Of a stretch of DNA of 35,266 nt, positions 14,407 through 24,200 are shown one piece after another (position 1 is the first letter of the stretch; every line of letters starts with the position of its first letter). A model generated the notes under the pieces. It was given only the letters and a program-made list of their open reading frames with translations. It was not told where the DNA came from and did no database searches. The stretch comes from a virus: positions 1-35,266 of IMG/VR virus record IMGVR_UViG_3300008113_000234; one strand, given 5' to 3'. Both the position numbers and the translations under genes were made by a program.

Positions 14407-16236
14407 ATGGAAAATAAAAAAATAAGCGTCTCTGAATTAGATTTCGACCAGATCAAATCTAATCTAAAGACATTCTTACAGGGACAGAATGAGTTTTCGG
14501 ACTACGATTTTGAAGGTTCAGGTATGTCTGTATTGTTGGATGTTTTGGCATACAATACTCACTATCATTCTCTTTACACAAACCTTGCCGTAAATGAAAT
14601 GTTCTTGGACTCTGCTCGTAAGAGATCCAGCGTAGTTTCTTTAGCCAAGATGTTGGGTTATCTTCCAAGATCTTCTCGTGCTCCGACTGCCACAGTAAAC
14701 ATTACAGTATCTGCTCCAACTGGTAACCCATCTTCTTTAACTTTACCAGCCAACAGCGCATTTTCTTCTGTTGTTGATACAGTTACATATACATTTTACA
14801 CCACTCAAGCAACTACAATTATTCCAAATGCTTCTGGTGCTTATATTTTCCCGAATGTTACTTTAACACAGGGCACTCCACTAACATATACTTACACAGT
14901 TGCTAATGGAACTCGTTTTATTATTCCAAATTCAGATATTGATATTTCTACACTATCTGTTCGTGTTCAAGAGATCGCAGGATCATCTTCATACACATCT
15001 TATACATTTGCAAATAATATAACTGAAGTTGGTCCAACAACTCGTGCTTTCTTTTTGAAAGAAATCGATGACGAATTATTTGAAGTATATTTTGGTGATG
15101 GTATCGTAGGTTATAAACCTTCCGCTGGTAATGTTGTATTGTTTAACTACTTTGTTACAGATAAAACTGCAGCCAATGGTGCACGTGTGTTTACTTTTGA
15201 CGGAACAGGTATCGGTGGTGGTACTGTTTCAGTTAATACAGTTACTGCTGCACAAGGTGGACAAGATATTGAAGATATCGATTCTATTCGTTTTAATGCT
15301 CCAAGAAATTACTCTGCACAAAATCGTGCAGTTACCGCAGAAGATTACAAAGTTATTCTTCCACAATTATTTTCAAACATCGACTCAATCAATGTTTGGG
15401 GTGGCGAAGATAATAATCCTCCAGTTTATGGTAAAGCATTCATTGCTATCAAACCACTGTCAGGTGAAACATTATCTAATGCCACTAAAGAACTAATTAA
15501 AACTACAATTCTTAAAGGCAAGAATGTGGTATCAATTATTCCAGAAGTTGTTGATGCTCAGTATCTTTACATTGTTCCAAATGTAACAATTTACTATAAT
15601 CCTCAGCAAACCAATAGATCTGAAGAATTGCTAAAGACTTTAGTTCGTGACACTATTATAAATTATAATGATACAGATCTTAATCGTTTTGATGGAATGT
15701 TTAGATTCTCAAAACTGTCTCGTCTAATTGATGCATCAGAAGAATCTATTTTAAGCAACATTACTACGATTGTTCTAAAAAGATCATTTACTCCAACTTT
15801 TAATACTAGAACTTCTTATGTTATTAGTATTGATAATCCAATTTACACAGAAGGTGTTCCTGAAGGTTCAGTGATTTCAGATGCCTTTACTATTGACGGA
15901 TCCAGCGAAACATTCTTTTTTGAAGATGATGGTGTTGGAAATATTCGTTTGTATTACTTCGTTGGTGCTGGTACCAAGAGATACATAAATTCTACTTTAG
16001 GCACAGTCAATTACGTGACTGGTCGAATCACACTAAATGATATTAATATTACATCTGCAACAAATAATGAAATTACTATCACTATTAAACCATCATCAAA
16101 CGATGTAGTTTCAGTTAGAAGTCAGTTGGCTTTAATTGCTGAAGAACAAATCGTTGTAAATGCTGTTGTCGACAAAGTTGCCTCTGGCGAGACCTCTGGC
16201 GGATCTAATTATATCTTCACTTCAAGTCGTAGCTAA
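14407..16236 (+). CDS. 6: baseplate wedge subunit gp6 (baseplate J-like)
   Basis: 609 residues; T4 gp6 has 660. gp6 forms the dimeric ring of the inner baseplate. The N-terminal part has the helix-rich family segment FSDYDFEGSGMSVLLDVLAY (36-55) followed by NTHYHSLYTNLAVNEMFLDSARKR, read here as NTHYHSLYTNLA and VNEMFLDSARKRSSVVSLAK, and KMLGYLPRSSRAP. The middle contains RNYSAQNRAVTAEDYKVILPQLF, of the baseplate J type. The C-terminal third is beta-rich. It follows gp25 without a gap, as in the conserved gp25-gp6 core of contractile systems. Confidence 0.92.
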   Translation: MENKKISVSELDFDQIKSNLKTFLQGQNEFSDYDFEGSGMSVLLDVLAYNTHYHSLYTNLAVNEMFLDSARKRSSVVSLAKMLGYLPRSSRAPTATVNITVSAPTGNPSSLTLPANSAFSSVVDTVTYTFYTTQATTIIPNASGAYIFPNVTLTQGTPLTYTYTVANGTRFIIPNSDIDISTLSVRVQEIAGSSSYTSYTFANNITEVGPTTRAFFLKEIDDELFEVYFGDGIVGYKPSAGNVVLFNYFVTDKTAANGARVFTFDGTGIGGGTVSVNTVTAAQGGQDIEDIDSIRFNAPRNYSAQNRAVTAEDYKVILPQLFSNIDSINVWGGEDNNPPVYGKAFIAIKPLSGETLSNATKELIKTTILKGKNVVSIIPEVVDAQYLYIVPNVTIYYNPQQTNRSEELLKTLVRDTIINYNDTDLNRFDGMFRFSKLSRLIDASEESILSNITTIVLKRSFTPTFNTRTSYVISIDNPIYTEGVPEGSVISDAFTIDGSSETFFFEDDGVGNIRLYYFVGAGTKRYINSTLGTVNYVTGRITLNDINITSATNNEITITIKPSSNDVVSVRSQLALIAEEQIVVNAVVDKVASGETSGGSNYIFTSSRS

Positions 16237-16238
16237 TA

Positions 16239-18788
16239 ATGGCACTCGTAAAAGCAAAAGTATCATCAGTTGTATCTAGACAAGTTCCCGAATTTATTCG
16301 TGAGGACAATACTCAGTTCATTGCATTTTTAGAAGCATACTATGAGTTTCTAGAACAAACTGAAAAAAGAAATCTCGAAAGTACACGAGATATTGATGAT
16401 ACTATTGACAGTTTTATTCAGTACTTTAGAAATGAAGTATTGTTGCACGTTCCACTTTCTACGTTATCGGATAAACGCTACCTTGCAAAACAGATACACG
16501 AATTGTATCGTTCAAAGGGTACAACAAAGTCTTACGAATTCTTATTCAGAATTCTGTTTAATGAAACTCCACAATTATATTTCCCTAAAGTCGACATGCT
16601 TCGTTTGTCAGATGGTAAGTGGGATCAGGCAGTTATTATTCGTTGTATTGAAACCAGTGGAAATTCTTTTAATTTAATCGGTCAAACAATTAGTCAAGGT
16701 ATAAGTCGTGCCAGCGTAGAATCAGTCATTAAATTTCAAATTGGTGCTGATACAATTGCAGAATTGACATTGAATGAAAAAAGTATTGTTGGAACATTTA
16801 ATACAACAGATGCTATAACAGGATTAGACAATACTAATAATACTGCAATAACACTTGATATTTTATCAGTTATTACCGACTTTGAAATTAACAATAATGG
16901 TTCATACTACAGAGTAGGTGATCCAATTGATTTAATTTCTGGTACTGGCACAGATGCTCAAATTGAAGTAACCAATATTGGTTACGGATCTATTGATCAG
17001 ATTATTATTGATACACCTGGATCTGGATATAGCATTGGCACAGAATTAACATTTGATAATACTGATGCTGGAGATCAAGGAAATTCTTTAATTACAGCCA
17101 AAGCTGTTATTACTGATATTGATGTTGATTCTATTCTTATGGAAGATGGTTCTAAATTACTCAGTGAAGATAGAGATCATTTTGACTTAGAAAATGCTAC
17201 CACAGGTGGTATTAAAGCAGTTTCTCTTTTAACTGGTGGATACTATTATAAGAAACTTCCTATTGTTTCCTCCACTGGTGGCACTGGAGCAAAACTTATT
17301 GCAGTTGGTAATGGTATCGGTAGAGTTACCAGAGTTGGTATTACAAATCCAGGTGTAAGATATGAGACTGCTCCAATTGCAGTATTCCCATACAATATTG
17401 TTGTTAAAGATATAACTGGAGCATTTACAGTTGGTGATGCGATAACAGTACTAACACAGACAATGTCTTTAGAAACAGATGTTGATAGTGAATTGCTACT
17501 TGAGTCTGGCGATAAGATGGTTCTTGAGAGTCAACAAGTACCAAATGGAACTATTTACTCTTACGATACCAGCAGAAATTTAATTACATTATATCCAACT
17601 TCAGATAGAATTATCATTCAGTTAGAAAATTCAACTGGATATCTATTATCAGAAGATGGAAACCCATTTGTAAATGAAAATTCTGGAGAGTTTCAGACAA
17701 ATCAGACTATAACAAATAGTTCTGGTGCTATCGCTAAAATTGTTTCTGGATCTGGCAATCATGCTGAAGCCACAGGTGTTATTGGTGCAGTTAGTCGAAC
17801 TCTTGGTAAGTTTATTAATGCTGATGGTAAAGTTTCTGAATCTTCAAAGAAAATTCAAGACTCTTTATTCTATCAAGAGTATTCTTACGTTATTAAAGTT
17901 GGTCAGTCTATTGATAAATATCGTGATGCTGTCAAGAAACTACTACACCCAATCGGTCTAGCACTATTCGGTGAAGTTACAGTTCAGTCATTGGTTGAAG
18001 CACCTTCTAGCATAACATTAGAAGTTTCTGAGTTATTGGCAACTATTCGTTTATTCTTAGATATGAAGATGCGTGCAGTTGGTAACTACAGAAGATCTGG
18101 ATATGAGAATAATTCTGCTTTAGATAAAGAACAAGTTACCATAATTATTACTGATTTCCTTTCTTCACATCTAGCAGTATTAACTTCACCATCAGAATTC
18201 TTACCAGTTCTTCATTTACCAGAGTTAACTCCAACAGAAGTCCATTTATTGGATCTTCGTGCAGAAGTTGGTGAAACTTATAAATCTATCATGTGGGCGA
18301 CTCTTTCTGATAGTCCTACAACTTTAGCTGAATTTTTCGCCAGATTAGAGATAAAATCTAGCCCATCGGTTGGATCTGCTCAACTTGGACCAACTTTATC
18401 GTGGTTGGAAAGATGGAAATTTACCATACCACCGTATACAGCTGGAACAAAAGAGACTATTGGAGTCTATAGAAACGCTTGGTCTCAAGACTATGATGCT
18501 CCAAACGAAGGTTACTGGAATACCTTTGCAAACACACAAATTAAGGATTTTGGAAGTATTATCATTTCAGATGTTATAAATAATCCTAATAGAAGAACAA
18601 ATTTTGCGCAAGAAGCGTACATTGATATTATTAAGTTAGACTTTTCTTATAGCATGGATTCTAGTACAATTAAACTAGATTCAGGAATTCTAACTATGGA
18701 CAATGGAGATAATGGTGGATCTACATTCGACAATGTAAGTTCAACAACACTAGACAAAACTACATCGTTGACATTTGATACGGTGTAA
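16239..18788 (+). CDS. large baseplate wedge-region protein at the gp7 position
   Basis: 849 residues; T4 gp7 has 1032. The first 130 residues are helical (FIREDNTQFIAFLEAYYEFL, then HELYRSKGTTKSYEFLFRIL), a pattern I associate with a conserved virion protein of aquatic T4-like phages. The middle (about 160-560) is built of beta repeats of the kind GSGYSIGTELTF and GTGAKLIAVGNGIGRVTRV, also found in the gp8 homologue. The C-terminal part resembles neither, and the last 50 residues are short Asp/Ser/Thr-rich repeats (MDSSTIKLDSG, LTMDNGDNGG). The position between gp6 and gp8 matches T4 gp7, but I see no direct sequence signature of gp7. It starts two bases after the gp6 stop. Confidence 0.6.
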   Translation: MALVKAKVSSVVSRQVPEFIREDNTQFIAFLEAYYEFLEQTEKRNLESTRDIDDTIDSFIQYFRNEVLLHVPLSTLSDKRYLAKQIHELYRSKGTTKSYEFLFRILFNETPQLYFPKVDMLRLSDGKWDQAVIIRCIETSGNSFNLIGQTISQGISRASVESVIKFQIGADTIAELTLNEKSIVGTFNTTDAITGLDNTNNTAITLDILSVITDFEINNNGSYYRVGDPIDLISGTGTDAQIEVTNIGYGSIDQIIIDTPGSGYSIGTELTFDNTDAGDQGNSLITAKAVITDIDVDSILMEDGSKLLSEDRDHFDLENATTGGIKAVSLLTGGYYYKKLPIVSSTGGTGAKLIAVGNGIGRVTRVGITNPGVRYETAPIAVFPYNIVVKDITGAFTVGDAITVLTQTMSLETDVDSELLLESGDKMVLESQQVPNGTIYSYDTSRNLITLYPTSDRIIIQLENSTGYLLSEDGNPFVNENSGEFQTNQTITNSSGAIAKIVSGSGNHAEATGVIGAVSRTLGKFINADGKVSESSKKIQDSLFYQEYSYVIKVGQSIDKYRDAVKKLLHPIGLALFGEVTVQSLVEAPSSITLEVSELLATIRLFLDMKMRAVGNYRRSGYENNSALDKEQVTIIITDFLSSHLAVLTSPSEFLPVLHLPELTPTEVHLLDLRAEVGETYKSIMWATLSDSPTTLAEFFARLEIKSSPSVGSAQLGPTLSWLERWKFTIPPYTAGTKETIGVYRNAWSQDYDAPNEGYWNTFANTQIKDFGSIIISDVINNPNRRTNFAQEAYIDIIKLDFSYSMDSSTIKLDSGILTMDNGDNGGSTFDNVSSTTLDKTTSLTFDTV

Positions 18789-18802
18789 TACAGGAGAAAT
18801 AA

Positions 18803-19690
18803 ATGGCAAAATCAATTATTGGAGTAGGATCAGTAGCGAACGATGGTACAGGTGATACCCTTCGTGCAGCTGGTGTTAAAATTAATGACAATTTCAGCGA
18901 GATCTATAATGCTATCGGTAACGGCACTACCCTTGGTATTGCTGTAAGCGGAGCAACTAGTGGACAGATTCTTAAGTTTAACGGAACTAACTTTGCTCCA
19001 GCTGCTGATAGCACTGGTACAGTTACTAGTGCAAGTGTTGTCAGTGCAAACGGATTTACAGGAACTGTAGCATCAAGTACTACAACACCAGCTATTACAA
19101 TCACAACCAGCATTACTGGTGTATTAAAAGGTAATGGTACTGCAATATCAGCTGCTACAGCTGGAACTGATTATCAAACACCCATTACATTAACAACTAC
19201 TGGATCAAGTGGCGCAGCTACTTTTAGTAGCAACACTTTAAATATACCACAGTATACTAGCGGAGTGACTACATTTTCAGCATTAACAGATGCTACTAGC
19301 ACGGCACTAACTGTAGATGAAATTTATCTACCTGCAATTACTCGATTAAATGTTACCAATAACGGAGCAAGTGCATACAGATTTGATCAGTATGACACCA
19401 CTGATAATCCAACTATATACGCTATTAGCGGTACTACCATTGCTTTTAATCTTAATATAACAGGGCATCCATTTTTAATCAGAACCAGCGGTGGCACAAA
19501 TTACGACACTGGTCTAGTTCATGTGAGTACCACAGGTACAGTGCTTACAGGATCCTCTGCTCAAGGACAGGTTGCAGGTACATTGTACTGGAAGATACCT
19601 GCAGGTACAACTGGTAACTATCAATACATTTGTAGTGTACATGGTGTTATGGTTGGTGTAATTACTATCAAAGACATCAGTGCTATTTAA
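18803..19690 (+). CDS. short fibre protein with a C-terminal cupredoxin-like domain
   Basis: 295 residues. The N-terminus (GSVANDGTGDTLRAAGVKIN, then DNFSEIYNAIG) is a common attachment segment of phage fibre proteins. The middle has stalk-type text (GVLKGNGTAISAATAGTDYQ, 106-125). The last 110 residues look like a cupredoxin: GHPFLIRTSGG (221-231), then LYWKIPAGTTGNYQYICSVH (261-280) and GVMVGVITI. H222, C277, H280 and M283 would correspond to the His-Cys-His-Met ligands of a type-1 copper site, although the C-x2-H-x2-M spacing is tighter than in plastocyanin. Such domains recur in marine phage fibres, and whether they bind copper is not known to me. AGGAG lies six bases before the ATG. It interrupts the wedge genes between the gp7-position protein and gp8. 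Confidence 0.72.
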   Translation: MAKSIIGVGSVANDGTGDTLRAAGVKINDNFSEIYNAIGNGTTLGIAVSGATSGQILKFNGTNFAPAADSTGTVTSASVVSANGFTGTVASSTTTPAITITTSITGVLKGNGTAISAATAGTDYQTPITLTTTGSSGAATFSSNTLNIPQYTSGVTTFSALTDATSTALTVDEIYLPAITRLNVTNNGASAYRFDQYDTTDNPTIYAISGTTIAFNLNITGHPFLIRTSGGTNYDTGLVHVSTTGTVLTGSSAQGQVAGTLYWKIPAGTTGNYQYICSVHGVMVGVITIKDISAI

Positions 19691-19697
19691 AAATAAA

Positions 19698-19793
19698 ATG
19701 TCAACACTGTTGAATTTAATTCAAAAAAGAAATAACGCTGGTGTATCATACCCAGTATTCTATAACGGCAGTTTATGGACTGCCCTGTATTAA
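19698..19793 (+). CDS. possible 31-residue protein in the gap before gp8
   Basis: A small open frame, MSTLLNLIQKRNNAGV followed by SYPVFYNGSLWTALY, fills the 121-base gap between the cupredoxin-like fibre gene and gp8. It has no strong ribosome site (only AAAATAAA before the ATG). It ends in an aromatic-rich segment. The codon choice looks normal for the phage, and the position suits a tiny virion accessory, but the frame could also be chance. Confidence 0.35.
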   Translation: MSTLLNLIQKRNNAGVSYPVFYNGSLWTALY

Positions 19794-19811
19794 TCATAAA
19801 AGGAAATTAAA

Positions 19812-21203
19812 ATGGCTGCAATTATAACTTCAAAATTTCGCATTCACAATGCGCAATCTTTCAAAGAAGGTTTCTCAGAGGCTGCTGTAACTAACATGTA
19901 TCTTGGTATTGGTCGTCCACAAAGTTGGACAAGCGATAACTCTCCAGATACTCCAGTTGACACAGTGTCTGAAGAACTATACTATTGGCAAGATATGCTC
20001 GCTGTTAAGCGTATTCAATCATCAGACGTAGCACACGCTATCCCACGTCGTGACTGGACTTCTGGTCAATATTACGACATCTATCGTCATGACTACAACG
20101 GCACTACTGCTGGTGTAAATATTTCTTCTGGTGGTGGTACAACTCCAGCAAATCTATACGCTGCAAACTTCTTCGTTGTTACTGATGAATACAATGTATA
20201 CAAATGTTTAGATAACAGAAACGCAGCGAACTCAGTTATTGCTTCAACAACTAAACCAACAGGCACTTCTACTTCAGCTATTACTACTGCTGACGGATAT
20301 GTTTGGAAGTATATGTATACAATTTCTCCAGCTGATGTTATCAAGTTTGTTTCTACAGACTTTATTCCAGTTAAGACTTTGGCAAGCAACCCTGGATCTA
20401 CTGATGCTTACTACGATCAGTGGTTAGTTCAAGACGCTGCAATTGATGGTTCTATTAATAATATTTTAGTAACTGCAGCAGGTACTGGTTACTCATCAAC
20501 TCCAACTGTTACTATTACTGGTGATGGTACTGGCGCAACTGCCACAGCAGTTAGAGATGCAGGTAGCAATACTATTACTGCAATTAACATTACTGCTGCT
20601 GGTACTGGTTATACATACGCAACTGTTGCCATCTCTGGTGGTGGTGGTTCTTCAGCAACTGCAACTGCAATGATTACACCAAAAGGTGGTCATGGTGCAG
20701 ACCCAGTTGAAGAACTCGGTGGTTACTATGTAATGATGAATGTGCGTTTAGAGTATGATGACGGATCTGGTGACTTCCCAGTCGATAACGATTATCGTCG
20801 TATTATGTTAGTTCGTGATCCGTACAACTTTGGAACAACAACTGTTTCTACAGCTACTACATTAAAGGCAACTAAAGAGTTGACTTTCTCTAGCGGTACT
20901 GGTACATTCCAGCAAGACGAAACTATCACTGGTGGAACATCTGGTGCTGTTGGTCGTATTGTTTCTGTAAGTGGGACAACAATTCGTTACATTCAACTAC
21001 GCACTCAAAATGCTACTGGTGCAGTATTTGCAACTAGTGAGACTATTACTGGTGGAACATCTTCAGCAACAGGTACTGTTGCAACTAAGACTAATCCTGA
21101 AGTTCAACCATACAGTGGTGATGTGATCTACGTTGAAAATCGTCGCCCAATTAATCGTGCCAGCGACCAGATTGAAGATATTAAAATCATCGTAGAGATG
21201 TAA
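19812..21203 (+). CDS. 8: baseplate wedge subunit gp8
   Basis: 463 residues; T4 gp8 has 334. The T4 landmarks occur in order: IITSKFRIHNAQSF (4-17; T4 AIVTSKFRTEKM), YLGIGRPQSW (T4 TFGRSEPWS), AIPRRDW (T4 VIPRRDW), VYKCLDN, TTADGYVWKYMYTISPADV (T4 DGYVWEYLFEIPPDV) and, at the end, VIYVENRRPINRASDQIEDI (T4 MIYMENRPPIIMAMDQTEEI). The extra length is an insertion of Gly/Thr-rich beta repeats: two GTGY..P.V.I.G units near 225-290 and two F..E.ITGGTS units near 362-425. AGGAAA precedes the ATG at a usual distance. Confidence 0.92.
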   Translation: MAAIITSKFRIHNAQSFKEGFSEAAVTNMYLGIGRPQSWTSDNSPDTPVDTVSEELYYWQDMLAVKRIQSSDVAHAIPRRDWTSGQYYDIYRHDYNGTTAGVNISSGGGTTPANLYAANFFVVTDEYNVYKCLDNRNAANSVIASTTKPTGTSTSAITTADGYVWKYMYTISPADVIKFVSTDFIPVKTLASNPGSTDAYYDQWLVQDAAIDGSINNILVTAAGTGYSSTPTVTITGDGTGATATAVRDAGSNTITAINITAAGTGYTYATVAISGGGGSSATATAMITPKGGHGADPVEELGGYYVMMNVRLEYDDGSGDFPVDNDYRRIMLVRDPYNFGTTTVSTATTLKATKELTFSSGTGTFQQDETITGGTSGAVGRIVSVSGTTIRYIQLRTQNATGAVFATSETITGGTSSATGTVATKTNPEVQPYSGDVIYVENRRPINRASDQIEDIKIIVEM

Positions 21204-21210
21204 ATAAATA
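21203..21210 (+). promoter_or_regulatory. late-type promoter element before the DUF4815 protein
   Basis: AATAAATA overlaps the end of gp8 and lies 28 bases before the ATG at 21239. The predicted start near 21216 leaves a leader of about 23 bases with AATAGAG as a modest ribosome site. Confidence 0.5.
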
Positions 21211-21238
21211 ATAAGTAAAGTTTAATAGAGAAACTATA

Positions 21239-24200
21239 ATGACCATTAATTTTAATGTATCGCCATATTATGACGACTACTCTGAGGATGACAAATACCT
21301 CAAAGTATTGTTTCGTCCAGGATATCCAATACAGGCAAGAGAACTAACACAACTGCAGACAATTCTGCAGAATCAAACCTCACGCTTTGGTGACCATGTC
21401 TTTAAACAAGGCTCAATGGTTCTTCCAGGACAAATTTCATATGATGATACTTTTAATTATGTTAAAGTTCAACCAACTTTTAATGGTGTTTCTGTTGACA
21501 ATTATATTAATGAGATTGTCGGTTATATTCTAGTTGGTAATACAACTGGTGTTAAAGGTAAAGTTGTTTTTGCTGCACCTTCAACAACAACCGACTCTCC
21601 TACACTTTACATTAAATACATTGAGTCTGGTACAAATAACGTAACTAGAACTTTTGCTGAAAATGAAATCTTAACTACTGAAAATGCCCCTACTGCTCGT
21701 GCATTCACGAGCGTTTTATCTGAGGCAACTGGTATTGGTTCTGGTGCTTCCATTGAACGTGGTGTTTACTACATCAATGGTTTCTTTATGTTGGTTACTC
21801 CACAAACTATTTTACTAGACAAATACACTAATACTCCTTCATATCGTGTTGGTTTAGAAATAACTGAATCTATTGTTACACCTGAAGAAGAACCAGCATT
21901 ACAAGATAATGCACAAGGTAGTTCTAACTTTGCTGCTCCAGGTGCGCATCGTTATCAAACAACTTTAACACTAGCAACACGTACAATCGAAACTGTTGAA
22001 GATAAAGACTTTATTGAATTACTTCGTGTTGTTAATGGTGGTATTCAATATAAAGTTCGTACAACTGACTATTCTATTTTAGAACAAACTCTTGCTCGTC
22101 GTACTTTTGATGAGTCTGGTAATTATGTTGTTCGTAACTTTACCATGGATGTCCGTGAGCATAGAAATAATAATCGTGGTTTATGGAAAGAAAATACTTC
22201 TTTCTTGATCGGTGATGTTGTGTATTACACAATTGGTGGAACCACCAACTATTATGTTGCAACCACTGATGGTTCTTCTGGTTCTCAACCACCTATCCAT
22301 TCTTCTGGCACAGCAACCGATGGTGTCGGTGGTGTAACATGGCAATATACTGCTCTAACAGATTTATATTATAATCGTGGTATTTTTGATCCTGCCACAC
22401 AAGGTGGTGATAGTGCTAAATTGGCACTTGGTATGGAGCCAGGAAAAGCATATGTTCAAGGATATGAGATCGAGAAAATTGGTACTCAATATCTAAACAT
22501 CGATAAAGCACGTGATTTTGCTCGTGTTGCTGATACTCAAGTTCAAACTACTGTTGGTAACTATATTCTGGTCACTAACATTAACAGCGTTCCACGTTTT
22601 GATGTTTTTCAAGAAGTTGATTTATACAGTCAAGTAACAGCCAGTGCTGGTACTGCTGCTGGTTCTAAAATTGGAACTGCTCGTATTCGTGGTATTGAAA
22701 TTCACAGTCTTGGGGCATCACGTGCAGCAGACGTATACAAATTACAACTATCCAGTGTATCATTGAATAGTGGTGTAAACTTTAATCGCCAAGTTAAACA
22801 AATTTTTTATAATGCTGGTTCATCTACCACTAACTTTACTGCGGACATTTCTCCGATTCAAACAGTACTAACTGGTTCTGTGACTGCATCTTCTTCAGCT
22901 ACATTGACTGGTGCAGGTACTAGATTTACCACAGAACTACAAGTTGGTGATTACATCTATATTGGTTCTTCAGCAACTGTTCGTCGCATTAATGCTATTG
23001 CAAGCGATCTATCATTAACGCTAAGTGCCAGCGTAACAGTTGCTGCTGCAGCGATCTATCGTTTATCAACGGTATTATTTGAACCACAAAATTCTTCTTT
23101 AATTTACCAATTACCATTTTATGCTGTTCGTAAATTAAGAAGCGTGGATGATAGTACTATTGGTACTTCTTACACTGTAACTCAGCGTTTTGTTCAAACA
23201 TCTTCTTCATCATCTGGTGGAACTTGTACCCTTACAATTAACGCTGTTGGTTCTGCCGATACATTTGGTTCTGCAGCTGAAAATACTAATTACTTGTTAG
23301 TAAATAATGCCACTGGTGGTGTTGTTATTCCTAACTCAATTAACGTAGTTTCCCCTTCCCTTCGTCAAGTTATTTTCACACTTGACGCATCTGTTGCGTC
23401 TACTCAGTTTATTGTGCATGCTGCAGTTCGTAAAACTTCTATTGATGCTAAAGAGAAAGCAAAAACTTTAACATCAGCTGTAAAAACTATTACAGTAAAA
23501 ACAACTGGTACTACACCAATTATTAAATTGGGTAAAGCAGATGGTTATCGTGTAACCAGCGTTAAAATGGACACTGGAACATGGGCATCCCCGACTGGTA
23601 TTTACTCAATTGAAATCGGTAATCAATATAACTTTGATGACGGACAACGTGATGACTACTATGATGTGGCATCTATTAGTTTGCAGCAAGGTTTTCCATT
23701 ACCAACTGCTCCAATTCAAATCACTTTTCAATATTTTGAACATGGTACTGGTGATTACTTCTCAGTAGATTCATATATTGGTTCTGGTATTCGTTACGAA
23801 AATATTCCAATTTATTCTGGTGTTTCTTTAAGAGATGCATTAGATTTCCGCCCACGTATTGATGATACTGGTGTAGATTTTAGTTCAGCTGGTTCTTCAC
23901 CAACACAACTACCAAAACGTGGTGTAAACGTAGAAACAGATATGTCATATTATCTTTCACGTAAAGATAAAGTAGCGATTGATTTTAATGGTAACTTTTT
24001 CCAAGTTAAAGGTGTACCAGCTATCAATCCAGCAGAGCCAGAAGATCCAGTTAATGGAATGGTTCTATACAAACTTTCTCTTGAGCCATACACATTTGGA
24101 ACATCAACTTCCAACGTAAGCGTAAGATCTATTGATAATAAACGCTACACAATGCGTGACATCGGTTCACTTGAGAAGCGTATTGATACACTTGAATACT

